Assembly: GCA_026989145.1 (NCBI GenBank)
Contig: JALSJU010000009.1
Span: 40,154-104,153, forward strand
Direction of reading: 5' to 3'
DNA length: 64,000 bases
Origin: Thiotrichaceae bacterium
GTDB lineage: Bacteria > Pseudomonadota > Gammaproteobacteria > Thiotrichales > Thiotrichaceae
This document shows positions 31,086 to 41,504 of the stretch, piece after piece. A model generated the notes under the pieces. The model saw only the letters and a program-made list of their open reading frames with translations. It did not search any database and was not told where the DNA came from. Numbering within the stretch: position 1 is the first letter of the stretch; the number at the start of each line of letters is the position of its first letter. A program made the position numbers and the translations under genes.

Positions 31086-31532
31086 ATGGATATGGGTGAC
31101 TTAATTAAAATGGGCGCATCAGCATTTATGAAAAGTAAAATGAGCGGTGATGCAGGCAGTGGTTTAGACCTAGGCTCATTGACCTCGGCGCTTTCTGGCT
31201 TAACCGGTGGCAACAGTGAAAATGGCGGCTTCGACATCGGCAGCTTATTAGGAAAAATGCAAGAAGGTGGCATGGCAGATGTGGCGCAATCTTGGCTCGG
31301 CGATGGCGACAATGCTGAAATTTCAGATGATCATGTAACCAGCATGTTCGGTGCAGACAAAATTTCTGAATTTGCCTCTCAATTAGGTGTTAGCCAAGAA
31401 GAAGCTGTAGGAGGTCTACGTGATGCATTGCCACAGATGGTTGATAATGCAAGTAGTGGCGGCTCATTACTCGACTCTATCGGTGGAATTGGCGGTGCTT
31501 TAAATATCGCTAAGGGGTTATTTGGCCGATAA
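31086..31532 (+). CDS. DUF937/YidB-like protein
   Basis: 148 aa; Gly-rich N-terminus, QEEAVGGLRDALPQMVDNASSGGSL. Confidence 0.75.
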   Translation: MDMGDLIKMGASAFMKSKMSGDAGSGLDLGSLTSALSGLTGGNSENGGFDIGSLLGKMQEGGMADVAQSWLGDGDNAEISDDHVTSMFGADKISEFASQLGVSQEEAVGGLRDALPQMVDNASSGGSLLDSIGGIGGALNIAKGLFGR

Positions 31533-31552
31533 GTACACGCCTATTTAGTTTT

Positions 31553-31578
31553 AAAGCCACCATCTAGGTGGCTTTTTT
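31553..31578 (+). terminator. Intrinsic terminator
   Basis: AAAGCCACCATCTAGGTGGCTTTTTT downstream of the 31086-31532 CDS. Confidence 0.85.
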
Positions 31579-31683
31579 ATCTCCTGAAGAAAGTAGTGCC
31601 TTAAGGAGTTCCTGAATAAGTCCTAGAATCATAAGAAAATAAAATAATCCAAGAAAGGGATTATTTAATGAAATAACAAAGTC

Positions 31684-31711
31684 ATGATTACTAAGCATCA
31701 TTAGTAATCAT
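31684..31711. repeat. Perfect hairpin, 11-bp stem and 6-nt loop, adjacent to MITE B copy 2
   Basis: ATGATTACTAA-gcatca-TTAGTAATCAT. Confidence 0.7.
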
Positions 31712-31728
31712 GCAAGCCCTTTTCATAA

Positions 31729-31987
31729 GGAAGCTCTGAATAACCTAGCTGAGTTCTGGCAACGCCAAGTTTTCAAGTTGAGGCATTGATTTTAAGCATA
31801 GTCATTCTATAGTTAAAATCAATAACGAAGAAGTTGAAAACTTAGCCAAGCCCCGTAGGGCGAGCTTACAAGGCATCAATTCCGTTGTTGTTATTTTTTG
31901 CGAAGGGAACGACCATTCTCAAAAAATACGCCTAGGACTTGATGCCTTGTAAACTCGCAGAACCCAACTAGGTTATTCAGAGCTTCC
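31729..31987. mobile_element. MITE-like repeat (family B, copy 2)
   Basis: GGAAGCTCTGAATAACCTAGCTGAG...CAACTAGGTTATTCAGAGCTTCC; ATAA direct repeats at 31725-31728 and 31988-31991; near-identical to 586-845. Confidence 0.85.
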
Positions 31988-32030
31988 ATAATGAAATAGT
32001 ATCATGATGACTTAATTCGGACGAGACAAA

Positions 32031-32079
32031 TAAAAACCAAAAAAAAGCCTGCTTCAAGCAGGCTTTTTTTTGGTTTTTA
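32031..32079. terminator. 49-bp perfect palindrome, bidirectional terminator-like
   Basis: TAAAAACCAAAAAAAAGCCTGCTT-C-AAGCAGGCTTTTTTTTGGTTTTTA, just downstream of the 32094-33662 (-) stop. Confidence 0.85.
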
Positions 32080-32093
32080 ATCAGCACGTATAA

Positions 32094-33662
32094 CTAGCGA
32101 ATTAATCCCAGTGCTCTAAAGGTATCTTTAGTCAATACACCTACAGGTAAACCACGTGAGCTTTGGAAAGCCTTAAGAGCTGCTGCAGTACCAGCACCCA
32201 TCTTGCCATCGGTTGATCCAGGATCAAAACCTTTCGCTTTAAGAGCTTTTTGAATACCTAAAACAATACTTGTTTTATTGGTTGCAGAATCCGTGCCTGT
32301 CATAGTTTTTGGTGTTGGAGCTGCTGTCGCTTTAGTATCATCTTTAACTGTCTTTGTCTTTTTTTCAGTCTTCAACACGGCACGCTTTTCTACTTTCTTA
32401 GCACTTGATGCTTTTGCTTTAGTGTTACCGGCATTCATCACACGGAGATAGTCAGCTTTACTAATAAGAGCTGATGTCTTTTTAGCTTTAACGGTTGTTT
32501 TCTTACCGGCACTCATAACACGTTGATATTCACTTTGACTAATAACACTCGACTTTGCCTTTACACGCGATAATGGCTTTTGAGCCTTACCCGCATTCAT
32601 CACACGTAAGTAGTCTTGTCGACTAACACCGTTATTACGATACTGCTTTTTATAAGTAGTGCGTGTTACCGGTCTTTTCTTAACAGAAGCTTTGTAATGT
32701 TTAGGGGCATTTGTTTGACAAACAATTGGCTTCCAAACATAACGTGCTCCACCCACTTTTACGCGGTAACTTTGTGTTGAGTAACGCGCAGGACGCTTGA
32801 CCGTCTTATACAAAGCAGGCGCAGTTGCTTTCATTGAACGAACATTTTTATAAACTGCAGGTACCAGTGTTCTTACCGTTTTTGCAGGACGAACTAAAAC
32901 ACGTTGTGTAACTGTTTTATAAACCGCAGGCACTTTCACAAGACACATTATTTGACCAGTAGCATTATCAATACGCGTAATCGCTCCCTGACCTTTTTTC
33001 CATGTATTGTAAGCAGGCTTTACCATTACACGCTTCGTAACAGTACGGTATTGTGCAGCTTGAGTACGAGTACGGTAACTTGCTTTACGTACAAGAACTT
33101 TTTTATTTACCCAAGTGTATTGGGGTGCACGAACTAAAACACGTTTAGTCGAAGCTTTTTGGATTAATACACGTTTTGTTTTAGTAAGGTACTTTGCAGG
33201 TGTTTTAACCTTAGCAAAACATTGACCTGGCTTAGCAGCCGGTAAACCTGAACTACGCTTAACGACAGTGCGGGTAACACGAGGTACAGGACCACGTGTA
33301 TAAACACGTTGCTGCATTTTACGTGGCTTATAGACACGAGGCTGAGCAACAACAATTGGCTCAGCAACAACAGGAACAGCTTGTTCAACTTGTTGCTGCG
33401 ATGTCATTTGTTGTGATGAGCCACCGGTTACATTGCTAATTTGTGATTCATTAGCAGCTTGTTGTGAACCACCTGCAACTTGAGATCCACCAACCACCTG
33501 TTGTGAACCACCACCAGTTACATTGCTAACTTGCGCACTATCTGTTTGTTGTTGAGAACCACCTGAAACTTGTGAACCGCCAACAACTTGTTGTTGACTA
33601 CAGCCAGATAATACAGAGGCAAGTATCACACTTGAGACTGAGAGTGTTGTTGTTATTTTCAT
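32094..33662 (-). CDS. Repeat-rich lipoprotein with C-terminal peptidoglycan-binding domain
   Basis: 522 aa; lipobox VLSGCS; repeats GGSQQVVGGSQ, VPAVYKTVTQRVLVRPA, DYLRVMNAGK; C-terminal QKALKAKGFDPGSTDGKMGAGTAAALKAFQSSRGL. Confidence 0.8.
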   Translation of the reverse strand: MKITTTLSVSSVILASVLSGCSQQQVVGGSQVSGGSQQQTDSAQVSNVTGGGSQQVVGGSQVAGGSQQAANESQISNVTGGSSQQMTSQQQVEQAVPVVAEPIVVAQPRVYKPRKMQQRVYTRGPVPRVTRTVVKRSSGLPAAKPGQCFAKVKTPAKYLTKTKRVLIQKASTKRVLVRAPQYTWVNKKVLVRKASYRTRTQAAQYRTVTKRVMVKPAYNTWKKGQGAITRIDNATGQIMCLVKVPAVYKTVTQRVLVRPAKTVRTLVPAVYKNVRSMKATAPALYKTVKRPARYSTQSYRVKVGGARYVWKPIVCQTNAPKHYKASVKKRPVTRTTYKKQYRNNGVSRQDYLRVMNAGKAQKPLSRVKAKSSVISQSEYQRVMSAGKKTTVKAKKTSALISKADYLRVMNAGNTKAKASSAKKVEKRAVLKTEKKTKTVKDDTKATAAPTPKTMTGTDSATNKTSIVLGIQKALKAKGFDPGSTDGKMGAGTAAALKAFQSSRGLPVGVLTKDTFRALGLIR

Positions 33663-33907
33663 GAATGAAATCCTATTGAAAGTTATCTAAAGTTAAATTG
33701 TTCTAAGCAACAGAAATAATAATACATTAATGTTGTAATAGTTGGACAAAGTATGACTAATTTATAAGCATTTCAAATAGCATAACCTGAACGAACGGTA
33801 GTCTTTTCCTGTTTATCTTACTCATAAAAGAGTCAAAAGTGACTTATTTTACGAATTACAGCCTTTTCATCTATGCACTATTTATCCCCTAAGGTTATTA
33901 TAGGCCT

Positions 33908-34984
33908 ATGAAAATCAACCCTGACCAAGTCACACAGTTTTTACAAAGACAGCAACAAGCTCCATCGGTGCTACTACTTTCTGGCGATGAACCCTTACAA
34001 ATTTTAGAAGCTGCTGACACAATAAGGAGCTACGCAAAAAAGCAAGGCTTCGCTGAACGTGATGTATTACATGTAGATAGTGGCTCATTTGACTGGAGTC
34101 TCCTAGAAGGATCATCCAGTGCACTTTCTTTATTTAGCGATAAAAAACTAATAGACCTACGCTTAGAGATAAAGTCACCTGGTAAAAAAGGCAGTGAAGC
34201 AATTCGCAACTATATGAAGAATCCCCCTGAGGATAAAATTCTGTTAATGCAAATGGGCAAGCTTGATCGAGGGATGCGCAATAGCGCATGGGTTAAAGCT
34301 ATTGAAAAAGATGGCGTACTGATCCAAGTGTGGGATTTATCAACACCACAAACCATGGCATGGATTGCCAAACGGTTGCGCGAAAGTGGGTTGCATGCTT
34401 CATCTGATGCAGTTCGCGTTTTAACTGAACGTATAGAAGGTAACTTGCTCGCGGCCACACAAGAAATTGCCAAGCTTAAACTACTTTATCAATCAAACAC
34501 CTATAAAGAAGGCTCAGCAACCACTGAACTTAGCGAAGAACAAGTTTTATCCGCTGTAAGTGATTCATCACGGTACTCAATTTTTGATTTAGCCAATGCA
34601 GTGATGCTGGGCGATGCACACCGCGTACAACATATTCATCATAACTTGCAGCAAGAGGGGCTACCCGTAACCTTAATGTTATGGACATTGGGGGATTTAA
34701 GCCGACAACTTTATCAAGCCAGCTTTAGCTTGCGCAACGGTTTACCCATGCCTCAAATCTTATCTAAAATGCCTCGACCACGACAGAAGCCATTTCAAAT
34801 AGCGTTACAACGGATGCAACACGCCGACTGGACAAGCATTTTACCACTCAACAACCGGATTGATCGTTTGTCCAAAGGGCAAGGTGAAACCAGTATTAAA
34901 GGTACGGATAGAATTTGGGCTGAATTATTAGAATTAGCCTTAGTATTATCAGGTTCGACTGTACTTCAAGCCAAAGCAAGTTAA
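33908..34984 (+). CDS. holA: DNA polymerase III subunit delta
   Basis: 358 aa; LLLSGDEPLQILEAADTIR, RIEGNLLAATQEIAKLKLL, SRYSIFDLANAVMLGD. Confidence 0.93.
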   Translation: MKINPDQVTQFLQRQQQAPSVLLLSGDEPLQILEAADTIRSYAKKQGFAERDVLHVDSGSFDWSLLEGSSSALSLFSDKKLIDLRLEIKSPGKKGSEAIRNYMKNPPEDKILLMQMGKLDRGMRNSAWVKAIEKDGVLIQVWDLSTPQTMAWIAKRLRESGLHASSDAVRVLTERIEGNLLAATQEIAKLKLLYQSNTYKEGSATTELSEEQVLSAVSDSSRYSIFDLANAVMLGDAHRVQHIHHNLQQEGLPVTLMLWTLGDLSRQLYQASFSLRNGLPMPQILSKMPRPRQKPFQIALQRMQHADWTSILPLNNRIDRLSKGQGETSIKGTDRIWAELLELALVLSGSTVLQAKAS

Positions 34985-35040
34985 AATACGTACAACATAA
35001 ACAGCGTAGTAATAATCAGTGCGGCTAATAAGGTAACAAC

Positions 35041-36303
35041 ATGCAAGACCAAAACATCAAACAGTATATGCAAACACTCGGTAAAACAGCGCGTGAAGCA
35101 TCCATTGTGCTCGCTGCGACCGAAGCTCAGCAAAAAAATGATGCACTACATGCAATAGCTGATCAACTAATTGAACAAGCTAGTGTATTAAAAGTAGAAA
35201 ACGCCAAAGACCTACAAGCTGGTAAAGATAAAGGTTTAGAAGCTGCCATGCTAGACCGTTTAGCTCTAACCGATGAAGGTATCGCTAAAATGGCCGAAGG
35301 CTTACGCCAAATCGCAGCCTTAGCCGACCCCGTTGGTGAGATTAACGACTTAAAATACATGCCCTCTGGTATTCAAGTGGGCAATATGCGTGTCCCGCTG
35401 GGTGTTATTGGGATTATTTATGAATCACGCCCCAATGTCACTGCCGATGCAGCTGCACTTTGTTTAAAGTCTGGCAATGCGACAATTCTACGCGGCGGCT
35501 CTGAGGCAATTCATTCTAATAAAGCCGTCGCCGCGTGTATTCAATTCGGCTTGAAAAAAGTAGGCTTACCTTCAAGCTGTGTTCAAGTGGTTGAAACAAC
35601 TGATAGAGAAGCTGTCGGTGAATTACTACGGTTAAAAGATCATGTTGATGTGATTATTCCTCGTGGCGGAAAAGGTTTAATTGAACGCGTTAGCAATGAC
35701 TCTTTAATTCCTGTAATCAAACACTTGGACGGTATTTGTCATGTCTATATTGATGATGATGCCGATACAGGTAAAGCCATTAAAATTACCTTTAATTCAA
35801 AAAGCCAACGCTACGGCACCTGCAATACGCTTGAAACATTATTAATCGCTGAATCACGGGGCAAAGAAATTCTACCTTTATTAAAAACAATTTTTGATAA
35901 AGAAGGTGTAGAACTGCGTGGTTGCGAAAAAACCCAAAACTTTATCGAATGCAACACCGCAACCGAAAATGATTGGAACACCGAATACTTGGCACCCATT
36001 TTAGCCATAAAGATGGTTGAAGATATAGATGAAGCAATTACTCACATCAACACCTACAGCTCGCAGCATACCGATACCATTATCACACAAGATATTTCGA
36101 AAACGCGTCGCTTCATGCGCGAAGTTGACTCTGCTTCAGTGATGGTGAATGCCTCAACCCGATTTGCAGATGGATTTGAATATGGGCTTGGTGCTGAAAT
36201 AGGTATTAGCACCGATAAACTTCATGCACGTGGCCCTGTTGGATTGCATGGTTTAACCTCGGTTAAATATGTGGTGTTTGGTGATGGGCATATCCGCAAG
36301 TGA
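35041..36303 (+). CDS. proA: Gamma-glutamyl phosphate reductase
   Basis: [74 protein letters not shown]. Confidence 0.97.
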   Translation: MQDQNIKQYMQTLGKTAREASIVLAATEAQQKNDALHAIADQLIEQASVLKVENAKDLQAGKDKGLEAAMLDRLALTDEGIAKMAEGLRQIAALADPVGEINDLKYMPSGIQVGNMRVPLGVIGIIYESRPNVTADAAALCLKSGNATILRGGSEAIHSNKAVAACIQFGLKKVGLPSSCVQVVETTDREAVGELLRLKDHVDVIIPRGGKGLIERVSNDSLIPVIKHLDGICHVYIDDDADTGKAIKITFNSKSQRYGTCNTLETLLIAESRGKEILPLLKTIFDKEGVELRGCEKTQNFIECNTATENDWNTEYLAPILAIKMVEDIDEAITHINTYSSQHTDTIITQDISKTRRFMREVDSASVMVNASTRFADGFEYGLGAEIGISTDKLHARGPVGLHGLTSVKYVVFGDGHIRK

Positions 36304-36935
36304 TTGGTATTCTTGGTGGCACATTTGACCCCATTCACTTTGGACACTTGCGCCCTGCCTTAGAAATTGTAGAAATTTTAACCTTAGATGAACTACGCTT
36401 TATTCCCAGCGCAACCCCCCCGCATCGCTGGCAACCGGAAGCTTCTGCACAGCAGCGCCTTGAGATGGTAGAACTTGCCATAAAAGATGTTCCGCAATTT
36501 TCACTGGATAATCGCGAATACCAACGAGAAGGCGCATCCTACACAGTTGATACCCTACAATCGATTCGGGATGAAATCGGCAAAAACACACCACTGTGTA
36601 TGATTTTAGGCATGGATGCATTTTCATCGTTTACTCAATGGCATCAATGGCAGAAAATATTAACACTCTGCCATATTGTTATTTCATCAAGACCCAATTA
36701 TGATAACCGCTTGATTGATAATAAAATGGGTAACTGGATACAACAACATCTTTGTGAAGACCCTGCTTTATTATCACAAAGCTCAGCCGGAAAACTCTAT
36801 TTTTGTGACGTCACTCAACTGGATATTTCTGCCACAGAAATTCGACAGACCATAAAAAGAACCAAAAGCCCACGTTACCTAACCAGTAAAAACGTTGTAA
36901 ATTATATTCAAAGCAACGATTTATACAAAGACTGA
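36300..36935 (+). CDS. nadD: Nicotinate-nucleotide adenylyltransferase
   Basis: [31 protein letters not shown]. Confidence 0.95.
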   Translation: MIGILGGTFDPIHFGHLRPALEIVEILTLDELRFIPSATPPHRWQPEASAQQRLEMVELAIKDVPQFSLDNREYQREGASYTVDTLQSIRDEIGKNTPLCMILGMDAFSSFTQWHQWQKILTLCHIVISSRPNYDNRLIDNKMGNWIQQHLCEDPALLSQSSAGKLYFCDVTQLDISATEIRQTIKRTKSPRYLTSKNVVNYIQSNDLYKD

Positions 36936-36983
36936 CTAACAACCCTAACTGCAAGTAACTGCACCAAACACGTAAATAAACTT

Positions 36984-37352
36984 ATGAATTTAGATGAAAT
37001 TAGAGACTTAGTTCAAAACAGCCTCGAAGACATGAAAGCCGTAGATATTGTATCCATTGATGTACGCGGAAAGTCATCCATGACGGATTTTTTATTTATT
37101 GCCTCGGGTAACTCAACCCGACATGTAAAATCAATAGCTGATGCTATTGTCATTAAATCTAAAGAAGAAAAGGTTGATGTCATCGGTAGTGAAGGTCGTG
37201 CCTCTGCCGAATGGGTTTTGGTTGACTTAAATGATATTATTGTGCATGTGATGCTAGCTGAAACACGTGAGTTTTATCAGTTAGAAAAGCTTTGGGAACC
37301 TGAAGATGCCACCGATAAAACGGTTGAAGATGCACTGTCTGACAAAGCTTAA
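36984..37352 (+). CDS. rsfS: Ribosome silencing factor RsfS
   Basis: DIVSIDVRGKSSMTDFLFIASGNSTRHVKSIAD, WVLVDLNDIIVHVM. Confidence 0.95.
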   Translation: MNLDEIRDLVQNSLEDMKAVDIVSIDVRGKSSMTDFLFIASGNSTRHVKSIADAIVIKSKEEKVDVIGSEGRASAEWVLVDLNDIIVHVMLAETREFYQLEKLWEPEDATDKTVEDALSDKA

Positions 37353-37380
37353 CGAACCTTCATGTTAAAAAAGCACTAAC

Positions 37381-37854
37381 ATGAAAATACACCTACTCGC
37401 CATAGGGACTAAAATGCCCTCATGGGTCACCCAAGGCTATAATGAGTATGCGACGCGTTTACCTGCTAAATGTAGTTTGCAACTTAAAGAAATCCCCGCA
37501 GAAAAACGCACCAAAAACAGTAATATCCCAGCGATTAAAATCAAAGAATCAGCAAAGCTACAATCAGCCATTCCCAATAATTGTCGCGTAGTCGCACTCG
37601 ATGTTAAAGGCGCTCAATGGAGTACCGAAAAACTCGCAACACGTTTACAAGACTGGATGATGTCTGGGCAAGATGTCGCCTTATTAATCGGCGGACCAGA
37701 GGGCTTAACCCCCGATATTTTAGCTCTTGCCAATGAAAAATGGTCACTGTCTAGTTTAACCTTCCCCCACCCCTTAGTGCGCGTAATATTAGCCGAACAA
37801 CTTTATCGCGCTTTTACCATTACTGAGAACCATCCCTATCATCGGGCAGGTTAA
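37381..37854 (+). CDS. rlmH: 23S rRNA pseudouridine(1915) N3-methyltransferase RlmH
   Basis: MKIHLLAIGTKMPSWVTQGYNEY, LLIGGPEGLTPD, FPHPLVRVILAEQLYRAFTITENHPYHRAG. Confidence 0.97.
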   Translation: MKIHLLAIGTKMPSWVTQGYNEYATRLPAKCSLQLKEIPAEKRTKNSNIPAIKIKESAKLQSAIPNNCRVVALDVKGAQWSTEKLATRLQDWMMSGQDVALLIGGPEGLTPDILALANEKWSLSSLTFPHPLVRVILAEQLYRAFTITENHPYHRAG

Positions 37855-38002
37855 AAGAGTATTTACCATGATGATGGTTATCTCCTTCTCTGGAATTTTT
37901 TCTCACCTGTCCTTCTTTTGTATTTCACCACCTTATTACATTATTTTTTCACCTGACTTTAACAAATAAAGTACAATCTACTCTGTCCAAGGAAGCAATA
38001 AT

Positions 38003-39508
38003 ATGAGTGTAGAAATACTAATCAATGTTACCCCACAAGAATCGCGTGTTGCGGTACTTGAGAATGGTATTCTTCAAGAGATCATGATTGAGCGTAGCTC
38101 TAACCAAGGTATTGTGGGTAATATTTACAAAGGCAAGGTATTACGTGTATTACCCGGCATGGAAGCTGCCTTTATTGATATAGGGCTTGAAAAAGCAGCT
38201 TTTTTACATGCTTCAGATTTGCGCTTTCCGACCGAAATTATCTTTAACCCCGGCACACCTAGCGAAACACGAGAGAAACCCACCATTGGTAAACTTTTGC
38301 ATGTTGGCAAACAAGTACTGGTGCAAGTTATTAAAGATCCTCTCGGTACCAAGGGCGCACGGCTCACCATGCATGTCACCATTCCCTCTCGTTACGTGGT
38401 ACTTATGGCAGATACTGGAACAGTCGGGATTTCCAGTAAAATTGAAGACGAAAATGAACGAGACCGCCTAAAAACAATTGTTGAATCCTCCTTAGTATCC
38501 AGCTTTTCTGAGGGAACTGATGCCGAAAAAAAATTAGGCTTTATTGTCAGAACCGCCGCAGAAGGCATTGATGAAGAAGCCATAGCTACGGATATTAATT
38601 TTTTAGCCTTACTCTGGAAAACAGTGAATGAAAATGCCGGTAAAGCTGATACAAATCAATCACTCTATTCTGACCTACCACTAGTACACCGCGTGCTACG
38701 CGATATGGTTTCTGAGCGCATTGAAGTTATTAGCGTAGATTCACGAGAAAGTCACCTAGATTTACTCACCTTTGCAAATAAGTTTATTCCTGAACTAACG
38801 GATAAAGTAGAGCTTTACACAGGCGATCGCCCTATTTTTGATTTACATGGCGTTGAAGAGGAAATCCAAAAATCTTTAAAACGAAATGTGCAATTAAAAT
38901 CTGGTGGTTATTTGATTATTGACCAAACCGAAGCAATGACAACGATAGATGTTAACACCGGCGGATTTGTTGGGCACAGAAACTTAGAAGAAACCATCTT
39001 TAAAACTAATCTTGAAGCAGCACAAGCTTTAGCTCGTCAGTTAAGGCTAAGAAACCTAGGCGGTATTATTATTCTAGATTTCATTGATATGCATGATGAG
39101 GTCCATAAAGAACAAGTAGTATTAGCCTTAGAAAAAGCACTTAAAAACGACCCCGCTAAAACCTCCGTCACGAGTTTATCCAGTTTAGGATTAATCGAAA
39201 TGACCCGCAAGCGCACCCGCGAATCACTCGAACATGTACTGTGTGAATCATGCTCAACCTGTGAAGGCCGTGGTTATATCAAAACAGCGAGTACCGTTTG
39301 TTATGAAATATTTCGTGAAATTTTACGTGAGTTTCGCCAATTCGATGCGCGTGAGTTATTGGTACTGGCATCCCAAGATGTGACTGACTTACTGCTGGAT
39401 GAAGAATCAGACAGCTTGGCAGAACTGCAAGAATTTATTGGCGTACCGATTCGTTTTCAAGCAGAAAATTTGTACACGCAAGAACAGTTTGATGTTGTAC
39501 TTTTATAA
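38003..39508 (+). CDS. rng: Ribonuclease G
   Basis: 501 aa; ILINVTPQESRVAVLENGILQEIMIER, GNIYKGKVLRVLPGMEAAFIDIG, CESCSTCEGRGYI. Confidence 0.95.
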   Translation: MSVEILINVTPQESRVAVLENGILQEIMIERSSNQGIVGNIYKGKVLRVLPGMEAAFIDIGLEKAAFLHASDLRFPTEIIFNPGTPSETREKPTIGKLLHVGKQVLVQVIKDPLGTKGARLTMHVTIPSRYVVLMADTGTVGISSKIEDENERDRLKTIVESSLVSSFSEGTDAEKKLGFIVRTAAEGIDEEAIATDINFLALLWKTVNENAGKADTNQSLYSDLPLVHRVLRDMVSERIEVISVDSRESHLDLLTFANKFIPELTDKVELYTGDRPIFDLHGVEEEIQKSLKRNVQLKSGGYLIIDQTEAMTTIDVNTGGFVGHRNLEETIFKTNLEAAQALARQLRLRNLGGIIILDFIDMHDEVHKEQVVLALEKALKNDPAKTSVTSLSSLGLIEMTRKRTRESLEHVLCESCSTCEGRGYIKTASTVCYEIFREILREFRQFDARELLVLASQDVTDLLLDEESDSLAELQEFIGVPIRFQAENLYTQEQFDVVLL

Positions 39509-39531
39509 CGCTGACAACAGTTAATCGCCTC

Positions 39532-40146
39532 ATGAAACCTTATTTATTCCCTTATTTAAAACCTAGCTCTGTTATTGATTGGCAAAACCCAGCAATCCAG
39601 AAATTATCTGAAAGATTAGCCTCTCAATCGACAACAGAAACTGCCAAAAACTGTTTTGAATGGGTGCGCGACAATATCAAGCACAGCGGTGAATTTAAAT
39701 TAAATCCTGTAACCGTTAAAGCCACAGATGTTCTCACACACAAAACGGGCTTCTGTTTCGCTAAAAGCCATTTATTAGCGGCTTTATTGCGTGCTAATAA
39801 AATCCCCACAGGCTTTTGTTATCAATGTTTAAGCATGGATGGCAACACCTCACCTTTCTGTTTACATGGCTTAAACGCAGTTTATCTCGATGAGTTTAGT
39901 TCGTGGTATCGGGTTGATCCTCGTGGAAACAATACAAATATAAATGCCCAGTTTCTCCCACCTAGAGAACAATTAGCATTTCCAATTACACTTCCACAGG
40001 AAGTGGATTATCTTGAAATATGTGCTGAGCCACTGCCTGAAATTATTAACCTGCTTACGAGTAGCAACAGCTATCAAGATGTATTCAAACACCTGCCCAA
40101 CACTGCTATGATTAAGCCCGTTTCATCAATAAAAGTGACGGAGTAA
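39532..40146 (+). CDS. Transglutaminase-like cysteine protease family protein
   Basis: [49 protein letters not shown]. Confidence 0.85.
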   Translation: MKPYLFPYLKPSSVIDWQNPAIQKLSERLASQSTTETAKNCFEWVRDNIKHSGEFKLNPVTVKATDVLTHKTGFCFAKSHLLAALLRANKIPTGFCYQCLSMDGNTSPFCLHGLNAVYLDEFSSWYRVDPRGNNTNINAQFLPPREQLAFPITLPQEVDYLEICAEPLPEIINLLTSSNSYQDVFKHLPNTAMIKPVSSIKVTE

Positions 40147-40150
40147 TATA

Positions 40151-41191
40151 GTGAAAGTTCTAGGCATCGAAACCTCTTGTGATGAAACCGGTATCGCTAT
40201 TTATGATACTGCTACTCAACAACTACTGGCCGATAAACTCTATTCACAAGTAGCACTTCATGCAGAATACGGTGGGGTCGTCCCTGAGTTAGCCTCGCGT
40301 GATCATATTCGTAAAATCACACCACTTATTAAAGAAGCACTACAACAGGCCGAACTCGCATTAACTGATCTTGATGGAATTGCCTACACCAGCGGTCCAG
40401 GGTTAATTGGTGCGCTCATGGTAGGTGCATCGGTAGGTCGATCTTTGGCTTGGGGCTTAAAAATTCCTGCGGTTGCGGTACATCATATGGAAGGCCATTT
40501 ACTCGCACCGATGTTAGAAAGCAACCCGCCAGTATTTCCGTTTGTGGCACTATTAGTCTCTGGTGGACATACCATGTTGGTAGACGTTAAAGCCATCGGT
40601 GATTATCGAATCATGGGCGAGTCACTGGATGATGCGGTAGGAGAAGCTTTTGATAAGACCGCGAAAATGCTCGGCTTAGGTTACCCCGGCGGTCCAATTT
40701 TGGCAGAGTTAGCAACACAAGGTAAAGCCGATGTTTATAAATTTCCTCGTCCGATGATTCGTCAAGGTGGGCTGGATTTTAGTTACAGTGGTTTAAAAAC
40801 CTTCGCACTCACCACATGGAACAAATCAGATAAAACACAGCAAGATAAAGCCAATATCGCGCATGCATTTCAAGAAGCTGTCGTCGATACGCTATTTATA
40901 AAATGCCGCCGTGCGCTTGATAGCCTTTCCGATGAAGGTCCTGATCATCAAAATGGCGAAAAACAACGCTTAGTAATTGCCGGTGGCGTAGGCGCAAACA
41001 CCCGTTTACGTGAAAAGCTGGCTGAACTTGATGCCGATATTTTCTTCCCAAGAATGCAGTTTTGTACTGATAATGGCGCGATGATTGCGTATGCCGGTGC
41101 GATTCGCTTGCAAGCCGGTCAAACTGAAGAAGCCGTTATTCAACCACAGCCACGTTGGTCATTAGAAGACTTAGAAAGGCCTTCTCTATAA
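40151..41191 (+). CDS. tsaD: tRNA N6-adenosine threonylcarbamoyltransferase
   Basis: [41 protein letters not shown]. Confidence 0.97.
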   Translation: MKVLGIETSCDETGIAIYDTATQQLLADKLYSQVALHAEYGGVVPELASRDHIRKITPLIKEALQQAELALTDLDGIAYTSGPGLIGALMVGASVGRSLAWGLKIPAVAVHHMEGHLLAPMLESNPPVFPFVALLVSGGHTMLVDVKAIGDYRIMGESLDDAVGEAFDKTAKMLGLGYPGGPILAELATQGKADVYKFPRPMIRQGGLDFSYSGLKTFALTTWNKSDKTQQDKANIAHAFQEAVVDTLFIKCRRALDSLSDEGPDHQNGEKQRLVIAGGVGANTRLREKLAELDADIFFPRMQFCTDNGAMIAYAGAIRLQAGQTEEAVIQPQPRWSLEDLERPSL

Positions 41192-41220
41192 AATAAAGTT
41201 AAAAACAAGATATAGCAAGG

Positions 41221-41469
41221 CTACAACTCCAACATCGCTTCCTTTTCGGCTTTAGCTAATTTTTTAATTTGTGCTTCTCGCTGACAAGCATGTGAGCGGG
41301 AGTCAGCACTTTCTTGGTAGACTAACGCTACAGGTTGGCGTACACGGGTATAGCGCGTCACCGATTTTTCACCATTATGTTCATTGACTCGTCGTGCTAA
41401 ATCAGTTGTAACCCCCGTATACAAACTATTGTCTGCACAGCGCAACATATAAACAAACCAATTACTCAT
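41221..41469 (-). CDS. GIY-YIG nuclease-domain protein
   Basis: WFVYMLRCADNSLYTGVTTDLARRVNEHN. Confidence 0.93.
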   Translation of the reverse strand: MSNWFVYMLRCADNSLYTGVTTDLARRVNEHNGEKSVTRYTRVRQPVALVYQESADSRSHACQREAQIKKLAKAEKEAMLEL

Positions 41470-41504
41470 TTTTCAACCTTTTTACTATTGTTTTTAGCCC
41501 TAAC

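Noticed and set aside
31603-31622. AAGGAGTTCCTGAATAAGTC, resembling a repeat terminus
   Set aside because: Similar to IS5-like ends but no convincing matching right end or target duplication identified; noted only as a possible relic
38003-39508. Considered RNase E instead of RNase G
   Set aside because: 501-aa length, no long C-terminal scaffold region, and N-terminus typical of Rng
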